This document shows, in pieces, positions 1 through 13,689 of a stretch of DNA of 64,000 bases. The notes under the pieces are model-generated. The model was given only the letters and a program-made list of their open reading frames with translations. It did no database searches and was not told the DNA's origin. The translations under genes and the position numbers were made by a program. Positions within the stretch are counted from its first letter, which is position 1, and each line of letters starts with the position of its first letter. Source of the stretch: Flammula alnicola (taxonomy: Eukaryota > Basidiomycota > Agaricomycetes > Agaricales > Strophariaceae); the NCBI GenBank assembly GCA_015499995.1, contig JADNRV010000022.1, positions 124,001 to 188,000 of the forward strand. Reading direction: 5' to 3'.

Positions 1-2966
1 CCATCATCAAGTATCAGAACAACTGGCAGCTCGGCAGAATCTGCCGCTAGCGCCGCCGAACAGCCAGGCCGCGACCTCAACGAAAATGTTAAGGAAGAAA
101 TCTTGGATTCTGACACGGAATCTACTCGTATCTTACTAGTGAGTTGAAATAATTGCTTGCGTATTTTTTCCTTAGTTACATCTCTGATTTCAGCTCGGAA
201 ACGTATCCCGCAAAATTACGGTTGGAGTTCTGGAATCGGCGATCGTCGAAGTATTAGCAACTGAGAATAATTCGACCGCCCGCGTTTTAACGCGGTCAGA
301 CACTTCATTTGGGCCGCGCGATATCGTGAAAGGTATCAATCCACGCCTCCACCACGAACATGGGATAGTCCCGATCGTCTTCTTCAATGTTCGCTTTGCA
401 AAGGTTGCGAAGGATATTATCACCGATAAAACATTCGGAGACCGCCTGAAGGAGTGCGTTGATGATGCAGTCAGCGAAGACGGACAACATGTGGGGCTCT
501 CGGCCCAACTTATCACTCTGGAAGAGCTATTCAAGGTAATTTTCTGACTTGAAATCAAGGTACCCTAAGTTTTGCTAATATCTTCACTAGATCCTAGGCC
601 ATTCACGATTCCTGGAAGGCATCGATGGCTCTTTTTCTTTAACAGTCCAAAAGGTCAACTACAAGGAAAATTCGGAGGATACGCGTTCGTCGACTGAGGA
701 GGAAGCGGACGACGGCGGCGAGACAAAGAAGTCTGAAGTCAAGCCAGACTTGGACGATACTCCTATTACACGAGGAGGGATCAACGTCGCGATCCTCCAA
801 AATATCTTAAAGTCCTTTGGCAGCGTTCGATTCTTCAGATTCGTTCGGCAAGAGGTGGATCAAGATGGGGTGAGTAAGACTTTTGCCGTCGTATGACCAA
901 CGGTCTAAATGCATATCACAGTCAACGTCCGTGATTTATCATGTCGAATATCACGATTTACGAGACGCTGAAGCGGCTTACGAAGATCTCAAGAACCAAA
1001 CTATGTTCGGCATGAAGATCAACGTTTCCGGGAAAAAGGTCGAGAGTGAACCCGTTCCTGAGCAGAAGGCCACTGGCGGCGGCATAGAACCATTCCCGAA
1101 CGCCTCCACTGCGGGCGAATCGTTCGATGGGTTGACCATTGGCCCTGCGGGTTCTCAATCCCAGATCCGGCAGCGCTTCGTCTACACCGTCGACCATGAA
1201 AACGCGCATCAGGAACACGCTAATGTTGATACAACTGCACAGGCAGTTTCGTTACAAGTCAATTCTGTTCCAGGAGGAGCGCCGTCGCCCACGTTTTTCT
1301 ACACCACTCCTTTCATCGACCCGTCCAATCACAATCTACCAATAGCATATCATGAACAAGCGCCAGTCCACGCTCGCGGTTTAGGGGCTCTAGAAGCCGG
1401 CAATTCTCATGCAACGGGGACGGCTCATCGTACAGCGGGCGAGGAGCAATACTGGGATAGAGATACAATCTATCGCTCAGACACGATCTCGCCTTGCTAC
1501 ACACCGGACGGAATCTGCCACTATTGTCCTTCTCGAGGGGCGTTGCACGGCGTGGCGTATCACTCAGGGTTCGCTCAGTATGGCCTTTCTCCGCCGCCGC
1601 CTACGCCCTCGATTTATTACCCCAGCCATATCCCCACTCCTCAAATCCCCCAGAGCATGATCAATATTCCGACTCCCATTCAAGGTCTGCCAGGCTACGA
1701 GTACATGGACCCACAAATGCAGACCTTGCCAAATGTCCCCTCGTGGGGTTATGACCCAGCTATAGCCGCCATCGGCCCAGGCCCCACCTCAATGATGCCA
1801 ATGGGGAGCATCAACATGCCATCTCCTGCGCCATTTTTCCTCCGTGAGGATACTGCGTCGGGCAGATCTGGTAATCGCTACCGCCACCCCACATCGTACG
1901 TGCAATCTCCCAACCGTCCAGCGCACTCGTTGGAACATCCTGAGACGAACGTCTTGCAAAACAGTTATCCCCAGCTTTCAACCCCCACTAGTTCATCATC
2001 GCCCTCTAGTCATCACTCGGTCACCTTGGGAAATGTCGATCCCTCCGCATCTGCCGTTTCTCACACCGGTGGATCAGGCCACGATCGCAACCAGTTGAAC
2101 TTGGCGAAGATAATGGATGGCGAGGATACTCGCACGACAGTCATGATCAAGAATATTCCGAACAAAATGAGCGACTCAGATTTGACGGAGTACATTGGCA
2201 AGGTTTGCCCTCGGAGGATCGATTTTTTATATCTTCGAATGGACTTCAAAAACGGTATGCGTTATTTTTTTTCTCGTTATTCTCAACGCTCACGTTTCGA
2301 GTAATCCAGGATGCAATGTTGGCTATGCGTTTGTCAATTTTATCCGCGTCGAAGATCTCCTCCATTTCGCAAAGGAACGGTTGGGTGCAAAATGGTGAGT
2401 ACTTTCTCCTCGTGCGTAGTACTCATGCCGTCTCTAATATACCAATGGATCATCAGGAACATGTTCTCGAGCGAGAAAGTCCTCCAGATGAGTTATGCGA
2501 ATTATCAGTGAGTTGTTCAATGCTTCCTATGCGTCTATGATTCCAGATGGCTTATACATTTTTTCACAGAGGAAAAGAGGCACTCGTCGAGAAATTCAAG
2601 AACTCGGCGATCATGGACGAGCGGGAATCGTGGCGTCCCAGGATTTTTTACTCGTCTGGACCTGATGAAGGACTCCCAGAACCGTTCCCTGCCCCCACTC
2701 ATATTCGCCGCAAAGAGCGTAGCTCTTATAATCGCGGTACGCTTTTCCCGCCTGGCATCAACAACGCGTCGCAGTCACAAGGGCTGTTGCATAACACCCC
2801 CCGCCGGTATCTTGACGACAACCGATCTCCTCAAAATCGTTTGGGATTCATTGAACGACTCCCATCGCACTTCCACAACAGTCGCAACGCGGATGAAGGA
2901 CGACGTGGCGGCGCTCCGGATAAATCCTCGGTTTTTAGGAACTCGAACCATCGAACAACGCGTTAA
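1..2966 (+). CDS. Mei2-like RNA-binding protein, 5' end outside the window
   Basis: Mei2-family proteins bind RNA through several RRMs and in fission yeast drive entry into meiosis; the role here is inferred from the family. Seven exons join in one frame: 1-138, 194-535, 591-869, 922-2254, 2310-2394, 2457-2507 and 2570-2966, about 874 residues. The C-terminal Mei2-type RRM lies near residues 655-750. It shows TVMIKNIPNK, then GCNVGYAFVNFI created across the 2254/2310 junction, and YANYQGKEALVEKFKNS created across two more junctions, which confirms the splicing. An upstream region (exons 2-4, near VIYHVEYHDLRDAEAAYEDL) looks like a second RRM. The middle, about residues 330-640, is Pro/Ser/Tyr-rich and probably disordered. 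The C-terminal tail after the RRM is basic. Stop is TAA at 2964-2966. The start codon is upstream of the window. Confidence 0.9.
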
Positions 2967-4570
2967 GTCACCAGCAAAAGTAATATAAGCCTCTTTCGTT
3001 TTTTAACTCTAGATCTCTTCATTTAACGCTCTTCATTACCATTTTTCTTCATTGTGTTTATATTGATTATAATACTTATCGTGTTGGGAACTTTTCTACT
3101 TACATGCACTTTCTTTGGCCGTGGCCATGGTATCCATTTTCCTTCATTGAATTAGTTACCCCCTACAATGCAGAATATCAAGTATACTTTACAGACTTTT
3201 TAACTATCCACATTACCGTGCCTGATATAAAGAATGCAACCTGAATGACACGATGACTCGAAGGTCAGATGCGATGACGCTTAGATCTCGTTCATCGAAT
3301 GTGTTCTGGAGCTGCAACGGAGTAAATTTCGTCGCAGTGGCAGTCGCCCACGTCAATTTTTAGGGGTGCTGAAGACACAGATATATTCCTCCAGCGTTGT
3401 TACTGTTGACATGCGGAAGATTCATGGACCGGCCGCCCACTGTGACCTATTTTCTAGCATCTCTTTATTCTAGGGGGCTCTGAGTCTTCATATAATGATT
3501 CATAACAATCAAATGACAGCTCAACTAAGTAATTTGTAACTGCTGTCATTCAAGTTTGAATCTCTTAGACGCCGGTGTTCGACTCGGACAACCTACGGAC
3601 TACATGATTGGTATGCGTCAGGTATACCAATAACTCTCAGATTAAGTCAGAGCTTGGTCATAGTCCAGCGGGTTGTATTCATTTACTTCCTGAAACACAC
3701 TCTACCCGGCCCTCTCACGGACGTCAATTTGGGTTTAATTCTGAGGCAACCTCAGGTCGGCTTGCACTTTATTTCTGGAGTGACGTCCGTGCGCGCACCG
3801 ATATGCTCAGGATGACGTGTCTGTAGAGTCGGGAATAGTTAGTGCTCGTGTCTGGTCCCAGCTCTGGCCTCGTAATTTCTACGAAAGGTGTATGCACTAT
3901 ACTTACCCAAGGAACCAACGGCTTCGCCTGTCTTTCAGATGTCTATTAGCCACAATTCCAATAAAAGAAACGATAAAGCTGCGGAGAGCCGAGAGCAGCT
4001 GCGCCTGTTTACTTACGTAAGCAATATATTTTCAAGCAATCTTAAAATAGCTCCCTGATGGGGAATTTAGAATGCAAACCGCTTGCAAACCCCAGCCTTA
4101 CCCCAGCCTTCTTGATGATCTCTGGTTTAATGCCCAATTAATGCCGCCTATCATGCCCGGAATGCGACTGGGCCTGTCGCTCCGTGACTTGCAGATGAAT
4201 TTCTCCTGTTTAGTATTCTTCCTCAAGTCCAAGTCGGAGCAATAGCTGGGTCACTATCACTTTCCACCACTATGCATTCAAGTTTATTTGTGGCATCATC
4301 GCATGACTTGCGACTAAAATATGTCTCCATTTGAGGTGAATCTCCCAGCTCCAACTTACAATGTCACTCCATGGGACTTTCTGTTTCCCGTTTCTCCTAC
4401 GGTGCCTGTGATTTGCCGAAGCCGAACCTATACCTATAAACGCAACGAACTTCTCGCACCCCGTACAGAAGGCATGTGAGATATAAATCATATACACAAC
4501 AGACCGCCGGTGTTTCTTGGCCTTGCTTCCTTTTTGCATTACTGAACTTATCGGAGCCTGCGTCGCCACC
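2967..4570. other. gene-free intergenic stretch
   Basis: Holds the 3' flank of the Mei2-like gene and the 5' flank of the formate/nitrite transporter gene. Open frames here are short, lack splice partners and resemble no family I know. No repeat or RNA gene was recognised. Confidence 0.6.
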
Positions 4571-6172
4571 ATGACTATCCACACACCCAGCACGATGAAG
4601 CCAGACGAGGTGGCCTATCTTATGGTGCAACACGGCATCAAGAAGCACAGAGACCGTTACGAGGCCATCTTCCTCAAGGCTGTGAGCATTAACATGCGTT
4701 TTACCCGTAATAATGTTCTACACTACCTGACATGTTTTTGTAGTTTATGGCAGGTGCGATGCTTTCTTTCGGAGGCCTGCTATCAGAAGTCTTGCAGGGA
4801 GGTGCAGCGGGCCTCACTGCCTCCAACCCGGGGATCGTAAAGGTCCTGGGAGGCTTTGTCTTCCCAGTCGGTTTGGTGATGTTCGTCATCTCACACCTGT
4901 CATATTTGAATTCGACTCTGACTGCGCGTAATCTCTTAGGATCGTGTTGCAAGGTCAAGAGCTCTTAACGAGTAACATGATGGTCAATTCAATGTCGATT
5001 AAAAGTAATGCCAATAGAAATTTACGAGGTTTCTACAGATCTTTCCAATGGCTGTCGCGAAGCGCGCAATCCCATGGTGGAGCTTGCCCCTTAACTGGCT
5101 TATAGGTTGGGCTTTAGCTTTGTCGCCTCATGAAATATTCAAGCTGACTTATATCTGTTCACAGTTTTCTTTGGGAACCTTGCTGGCAGTTTGTTCTTCG
5201 CCGCGATCCTTGTCCACTGTGAGCTTCCTTAATTAACTCGGCATATCATGCGGACCTCCTAAGCCCTCCTCACTTAGATTCGGGCATTGTCTCAACGGAT
5301 CCATACGCATCATTTATTAAGACGTTTGCTATGTAAGTTCGTCTACCTCCACAAAATTTGTCGGTCATTGATTGTCTTCAAACAAGCCACAAAGCTCATG
5401 ATCCGCAATGGCACCAAATTTTCTTGCGAGGTGTTGGGTGCAACTGGCTGGTCTCGGTGGCAGTGTGGGTACGTCAACATGGTTTGGCGATAGCGCCTCA
5501 AACCATCTGACCAGATTTATATATACTTGTAGCAAGCGGCAGGGGCCAGGGATACAGTTTCCAAAGTAAGAGTTTTCCTTAAGGGGAAGCGACAAACCTC
5601 ACCCTCACCCACCATGTCAGATATTTGCGATTTGGATTCCAATTTGGGTGCGCCATCTCGCATAATTAATGATTAATGATACGCAAAATTCCTGACCACC
5701 TGCTAATTTTTTAAGATTTTCGTCGCCTGTGGATTTGACCACAGCAAGTCAACTTCCTCGTCGCAGTTTTCTGACACACCATGACTAATATCCTTCTAGT
5801 TGTTGCCAATATGTTCTCCGTGCCCCTAGGAATCATGTTTGGGGCTCCTGTAAGCACCCGATCACCTCTCCAACATTTCTTCCCCAGAGCTGACCGTTTT
5901 ATCTAGCTCACAGTGGATCAATACATCAAGAAGTATGTACCACGCGCAAGCACGCCGCTCAAGAAGTACTGACTCGTGTTCCATTTAGATCTTTGATTGC
6001 CTCGTTCCTCGGAAACGTTGTGGGCGCATTGCTTGTAGGCCTGCCTGCGACATACATGTATCTCGGAGATTATCATGCAGGTGGCCTTCGAACGGCGGAA
6101 AGTGGTGAGGTGGTGAACGACACTCCTCGTTCCATCAACAACAGCGACGATGGGGACAAGAAGCAAGGGTAG
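4571..6172 (+). CDS. formate/nitrite transporter (FNT) family membrane protein
   Basis: FNT channels move small monovalent anions such as formate, nitrite or lactate across membranes; the substrate cannot be told from sequence. Thirteen exons: 4571-4681, 4744-4880, 4940-4982, 5039-5105, 5165-5218, 5278-5332, 5387-5468, 5533-5565, 5621-5647, 5716-5743, 5800-5849, 5907-5932 and 5989-6172. They total 298 codons, normal for the family. Signature stretches appear in order: VLQGQELLTSNMM, FFGNLAGSLFFAAILVH, IFLRGVGCNWLVSVAVW, IFAIWIPIW, FVACGFDHIVANMFSVPLG and FLGNVVGALLVGLPATYMYLGD, consistent with six membrane spans. The start ATG follows GCCACC. Intron 2 uses an unusual GTTCGT donor, and the intron at 5744-5799 begins with GC. 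The hydrophilic C-tail after the last span is Asp/Ser-rich. Confidence 0.92.
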
Positions 6173-6635
6173 AACTATGGTGAAGTCTGTTTTTATTCTT
6201 CTGTGGGAGTACATGAATGCTGAATGGCGACCTGTCTATCTCCCATGCACATTCCACAACAGCTTCAGTAGGTTTGGGGTTTAATATTAATAGGTTTATC
6301 CTATCTACTATGTGACATGTGCGCCTGAGTAATGATTTACCTGTCGAATCTGATGTCCATCATCCCACAAACAAGTAAAATTGCAATTGCGAATCTTGAG
6401 GCATTTTGTATTTTTTACGTTCATCAAGGGAGCAAGGCAGCCATTTCTGTGTCACGTTCGACTACGGGCGCCTAAATAATCCCGTTTCTGGACATTACTA
6501 AAAGGAGTGAAGTTCAACGTTCAACGTTCATGGCCATCACAATCTGACCTTTATGTAGCAGAGCGCATCCGACAAGAACAACCCATCTCGATTGCAAACT
6601 CGATTTCCATTACGTTCGCGGCGAAGACGGAATCA

Positions 6636-7998
<1,363 letters not shown>

Positions 7999-9102
7999 GC
8001 TGTGAATAACGCCGTCACCCGAGTGTAGTGCGGGGAGGTGCTCACGAAATATCCATTATTACAGCTAAACTTTGACTGTCTGCGGAGACCAGGACTTTTC
8101 GGCGGTGGAGGCGGGGGAATGTTCAGGGAAGAAGGTGGAAGTCGGGGAATGAAAGCAAAGGGGACTTTGCAACTTTTATGAGTATCAACCGGTTCGGGAA
8201 AAAGCGCCCATTGGCCCCGGCCTGGTCATTTACACGAAACGTGTCCTTTTCTCAGTCGCTACCCGTCTCCGGCTCAATCGCTGATAACTTCAGGCATTCT
8301 GGTGGGATTCGCGGCGACGCCCTTGAAACTTTCCCGACCGCTAGATGGGGGTGGGTATGAAACTGAACGACATTTTGGTAGGCCCTGGTAGGCCGTGTTA
8401 AAGACCGCATAACCGAGTCCGGGAAATGTCCAAAATTACCTTCCGAGAAGCTTGTTTACTAATTTTCCCATTCTATTCCTCACATGGCTTGCACATGGCT
8501 ACAGGGCGGCTCCGACTTTCCAATGCCGCCAGCTACTAAGTGCTACACATGAGTAAGTCGTCAATCAATACACAAAAAAAGACTACGAATTTTGTTAGTC
8601 TGACTACGGGAGACTAACTAAGTGCGGTCGCAGAGATAAATTACTTAGGCAACGCAGATCAATGAGTAATTATAAGTAATCTGAAATGTTTGCCGGGTTG
8701 CGCGCACCAACGTCGAGGGTTTTCTCGCTATTTCCCCTTCAGTTTGCTTGGTTGAGAAATCCATAGGTACTTATAGCTCTCGAGGGTTTATTCTATACCT
8801 GTCGACATCATGCCGGTTCGCACCCAACAGTACTAGCGTGCAATCACGATCACCCTGTGCGTTTAACGAGCAGGTCGTCTATTAATGATCTTGGATCCGT
8901 GGAGTTGCTCGATGCCATTAGGAGTGGTCACTGGTAACGATAATATTGAAGGAGTCGGGTCTGTAAAATGTTGCACTCCGTCTATGCCTAAATGATTATA
9001 CAATTCGATAGCTAACAATTAGGGAGAAAGCACTTGCTCGACTAGATATGCAGCACAAAAAAGAGTCCATCAGCTCATCTACGTGGTGGGGATGAAGCAG
9101 TT
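7999..9102. other. intergenic, no gene seen
   Basis: Promoter side of the aminolevulinate dehydratase gene and 3' flank of the phosphoesterase gene. Only short unsupported frames are present. Confidence 0.6.
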
Positions 9103-11436
9103 CTATAAAACCGTCCAATTAATAATCATCCATACAACTACCGCCGGCCAAAAAACGCTGAGAGCGTCAGCCAATGTCGCCATCAGCCCGCCTCTGTTCC
9201 GCCTCCTAACCCTTAGGCTAGGCTCGCTGCCGAACCCAAAGAAATCCCACAAGTTACGCAGCGAGGTCCACGATGGCACAGCTAACGATAGTCTTCTCCT
9301 GCGGCCTTTCAAGACGAATGTATAGGACCACGACCAGGCCCGTTTCCTCGAGGACGACGAAGACCGCGACTGGGATGGCGCAGAGATAAATTCGGACGAC
9401 ACCGTATTGCTCATAACGGATCCCGGGCCGTGCACGATATCGTAATCCTCTTCATCCCTCCCATGATTGGGTCCAACATAGGACCACTCGTCCTCCTCTC
9501 TCTGCCGAAGCGTATGCGCCTCCCGGCGTACTGCATATTGGGCAGGGTACATGGTATCATCGTCCTCTCCCTCGTCCTCTCCTGAGTACGGCAACGGCAC
9601 CATGAACGTTGAAGGTGAGGATGAGACAGGGCTGCCAGGCAGTGACGCGACCAGGTGCGTCGATGAACCCGATGGACTGTGTGGCGTGCGGAGGTATGAT
9701 GGCAGACTGGGCCGTGGGCTCATAGGTACGATAGGCGAGAATGGTGACCACGTCGCACTCAATTGTGCAGCATCTGCATGGGTCAATGGGTTGGGGCTAT
9801 TGCGCCCGCTGCTTCGCGGAGATGGGGGCAGAGAGACGAGAGTATCAAATCTCTTTAGAGGTATTGGTCGCCGCCGACGGAAGTTAAGAAAAAGTAGGAT
9901 AAAAAGGGTAACGAGGAAACTGGGAAGGTATACAGACGTGTATATCCGATACTGGTCGGGCAGAAGACATGGGCGATCAATAAAAGAAGGGGAGCCTGGG
10001 TTAGCCATTTTGGCGGGATCGACGAGGGACAAGAGTTGGAATCCAGGTCGTTTGATGTGGACAGACATGGAGAAAGATTTCACGGTAACCTCTCGGATGG
10101 AGTTAGACGGGTTGTATGCATCTTTCTGAGTACCAGGTACTACATGAGTGTAATCGCAGTAGTCACGATTATCCGCGCTGATGATTTGGCAGCATTAGCA
10201 CTTTGTAGTTTCAATGTGCATCATAAAAAGGTTTTACCTGAATACGGCCAAGGGCTCCAAGTTTTGGAGCAAAAACGACGTAGTCTGCTTGCCCAGCATG
10301 CTTTGGTATCCACGACCTGCAGTTCTACGTATTCTTCCTTTCTCCCTAAGAGGACCACAATCCGCCATCTCGGAGCGTGACAGAGGAATATGACTGAGCA
10401 GGATCACATTTCCTGGGCCATCTAGAATGTAAACAAGCGGAACCAGGAATTAGCACCCAAATTTCAGAAAGGACTAGATTGCCGACTTACGTTCCGAGAG
10501 TTCTTTGACGAAAGAAATGGGTCCGTCTGGAATTGGCTTCCAGTCATCGAAGCTAACATATTTAGCGTGTCGGTGATAATCCTCGTCGACAAGTCCTGGA
10601 GCGTCCAGCCCAACGAAGGTGTGATTTGAGATAACAAAGTTTTGGTTCAGGGGGCCAAAGTTCTTCGTGTAGTACGAGCGAAGATTTTTTGAGATGGATG
10701 TGACAGAACCCAGGCTATTTAAGATTAAGTCAGTCAATCTGGAAGCAATGTCCGAGCCAAAGAAGCTACATACCCAACGTCATTATTTCCTGGTATATAG
10801 TACACAGCCGTACTGTGGTCCATTTCAAAAATCGACTTGAATTTGTGCACCGCCTGCTCATACCTGATCCAGTTAGCATCCTCGGGAACTTGATACAGAT
10901 AAAAGCCGCAATGACGCGCACTCACTCTTCGAGACTTCGTGATGACTTCCCATTGGCGAGCATATCACCCAAGAAGATGACAGCATGAGGTCTAAGTCGC
11001 GATGTTACATGCCAGTTCTTGCGCGTATTCAACTCGCACATAATGCGGCGAATGGGGTTTGCCCACCAACTTCCCTCCGCCATTAGGATCGGATGCTGAA
11101 CTTGGGTATCGGCAATGAGAAGAACATGTGTAGGCTTGACTTTCTGTCGGGAGTTCTACAGAGAGAGATTCGAATCAATTGGCTTGTACAAGCAACGCTA
11201 GGAAGACATGAATGATTTACGTGTACAGCATCGATGGCAGGCCAGTGACATCCCGACAAACTCCAGAAGAAGGCGCCTAGCTCACCTGAGATGACAACAA
11301 CCACCCATGAAAGTCTGAGGGCGTTAACGATGACGGCAGGAGAGTAGAGATGGCTTCTTGTGGGCACGGTCGCCAGTGATTTCGGGCGAAATTCCGACAT
11401 CGAAACACGGGATTTGGAAGAAAAGGTCCGCGTCAC
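9103..11436 (-). CDS. Cdc1/Ted1/PGAP5-type metallophosphoesterase, ER membrane
   Basis: Family members sit in the ER/Golgi membrane and trim ethanolamine phosphate from GPI glycans or act in manganese homeostasis. Six exons: 11221-11436, 10926-11155, 10774-10863, 10491-10714, 10238-10421 and 9103-10177, totalling 672 residues. A membrane anchor lies near residues 40-57 (SWVVVVISGELGAFF). Phosphoesterase motifs follow: LLIADTQVQHP, VIFLGDML, YYIPGNNDVG, TFVGLDAPG, LLSHIPLSR and SADNRDYCDYTH. A second span (IYTSVYLPSFLVTLFILLFL) precedes a long acidic, Ser/Pro-rich tail that ends with a third hydrophobic segment (ALSVFWPAVVVWMIINW). GNND and DNRD stand where I would expect histidine in GNHD and in the final GHxH-type motif, so catalysis is uncertain. 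An internal ATG at codon 13 is an alternative start. Confidence 0.85.
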
Positions 11437-12519
11437 TTGGCGCCCTGAAAGCCACTAAGGCGGTTCGAGCCTTTAAAGGAGTTGGAATCGAGTTGGATTC
11501 GCGCCAGTCTCGAACAAAATGGCACCAGTGGAGATAGAAAATAAAGTAGCAGCCTTGTCTTCCGCGTTTGTCGCGGTGCCAAACGCGATACTGTGATGTT
11601 TGGTAACATTGGGTAAACCAAACATTGCCTCCATGACTTTTCCAGGATCCAATCGAGACTCAGGCCAACTTGACGTCTCTCTTCCTTATCAAGTGCGGAA
11701 AACTGACCATTCCCTTCATTGAATAATCAACGTTAATCAACGTTCAACGTTCAACTCTGTCAAAGGCAAGGCTCGATTCATGGACTTGAAGATCCCGGTC
11801 ATCCCTCACAACTTACGAGGCTCCTAATTTTGTATCATAATCCATACATTCGACAAGTTACCAGAGGTTCTGTCACGGTCCCCCAAAATTCCAATGCAAC
11901 CAACTCTCTCGGGCATCTACTACCCTCGTTTGTGTCTGAAGGACCAGTCCTCTCTTAACCTTAAAAATTTGCACAAGAATGCTTTGTCGCTAGTTCCGCA
12001 CGCTCCCCGTCGAATCGGCCAAGTGATCATGCTTGAAAGGTGCACTAGTGATATATCCAGTACTTAGCTTGCCCGACAGGTCAGACAGGCCCGAGCCTGA
12101 ACGACGCTATAGCCAAACTGTTCCCGCATCGATATGAACTTAGATTACCTCCACAAGTCACTGGGTCATTATTGCGCATGGTCTAATGCCTAATGTACTG
12201 TAAGTATAGCCAGGTATGTATCATGATAACGGTGCAACCTCGATGGATTTCCAGCACGCTCTTGTGTTCGCACAACCCTGCTCATTTTCTTTATGCTTTG
12301 GCCAATTCAATGTTAATGTCTCTAAGCAAGGTGTGACTCTCAGTAAATCCAAAAATCAGGTGTATGTAAGCTAAATGTTCGAGAATAGTCGAGTATACAA
12401 TTACCTGACCAATTTGTCGTCTGTATCGACTATAGTCGGACTAGGGTTCTGCCAGAATACTCATGGGTAAGTCAGGCTGCATAAGGCGCCAAGCCTTGCC
12501 AAGCAACCCACGGCCATCC
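11437..12519. other. intergenic, no gene seen
   Basis: Promoter side of the phosphoesterase gene up to the left border of the TIR element. No supported coding or RNA feature. Confidence 0.6.
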
Positions 12520-12522
12520 TTA

Positions 12523-12687
12523 CACGGCGGACATTCAACTGTCAAGTCGGGCCGTCGGTTGTCCTGTTAAGTCATACAGAGGTTACCGGCAAGTCATAAC
12601 TTGGCATGACATAGGTTGACTTGCCGGTCACAGTGGCCGATGTCACGCTCTCCTGGTTCATCCGATTCTATCGTATTGACTTCAGTG
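12523..12687 (+). repeat. left terminal inverted repeat
   Basis: Matches the reverse complement of 16376-16540 with a handful of mismatches over the outer 150 bp and one inner gap. It contains its own short palindrome (CCGGCAAGTCA near 12588 against TGACTTGCCGG near 12637), which could form a hairpin. Confidence 0.88.
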
Positions 12688-13689
12688 CTACTAAGTATCT
12701 AAATGGACAAATCTACAAGTGATGTCGATATTGAATATAAGTACTCTAACCCCCTAAAACGTCGATGCAGTCCATTATATTCCCCTCATCCAACGAAGAA
12801 GACCGCAGGGGCGGGCATGATTACGTCCCATTGCTCATGCAGCAAATCTCAACCTATCAGTCCGGGCCCCAATCAGCCCTCTCATTTCTCGTCTTCCCTT
12901 TCACAAGGTTCAATCTCTTCCTCTCTCAATGCAGAGCCCTATGTGCCTCGTGCATGACCACCTATGTACCCCCTTGAATCCACGTCGTTGACCGCGAGCC
13001 CGTCCACAGCTCGCCGTTATCATAACTTGCGCCCAGGAATTATGATCGATGACCCGCTGCGCAGACAGGAAAGACGCAGTCGGTGCCTGGATCCGGTGCT
13101 GATAGGGTAGGGTACATTTGTTACATACCTTCTTTGCCTCCGTCGCAGCTCCTGTTACCACCAGCATTCTAGAACAAGATCACGAGACCAACAACGTTGT
13201 TCTTCGGACTCCGTTCGCCGTTATTCATCCTGGTGCTGGTTCTATCAAGGATGTCGAGCACCCCAAGGGACGGAATAGAGTTAGGGGATCCGAGTATCAG
13301 ACCTAGAACGCTTTAGATTTGCAGCTCGGTCGTCAGCAGCAAGATCTTCTTCGGCATTATATCTGCTGCTCGAGAACAGGGCAGAGGTGAATGCACAGGG
13401 AGGAGAAGACAGATGAGGTGTCTGCGATGGCTACTTCGATATCTTGAAAAAGTGTTAGCTGGTGTTCGAAACACTATTAACGTGGACGTACCATCGCTGA
13501 TCTCCCAGAGCGTAGGCCCCTTATGCCCATCGAATCCTCCTGTTTCTCAACCTTCCTTCCAGCGCTGACGTCGTTGACTTCGAAGGTGGTATGCCAAAGG
13601 TTAAAAGTAATGGTGGAGGCTTGAGTGGTAGGAAGGGAAGTAACCCTGCATTTTCTGCTGCTGAGACATGAGTGGTGGATATCAGATTG

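Noticed and set aside
9551..10129. 192-codon plus-strand frame
   Set aside because: Antisense to the last exon of the phosphoesterase gene, whose motifs are clear.
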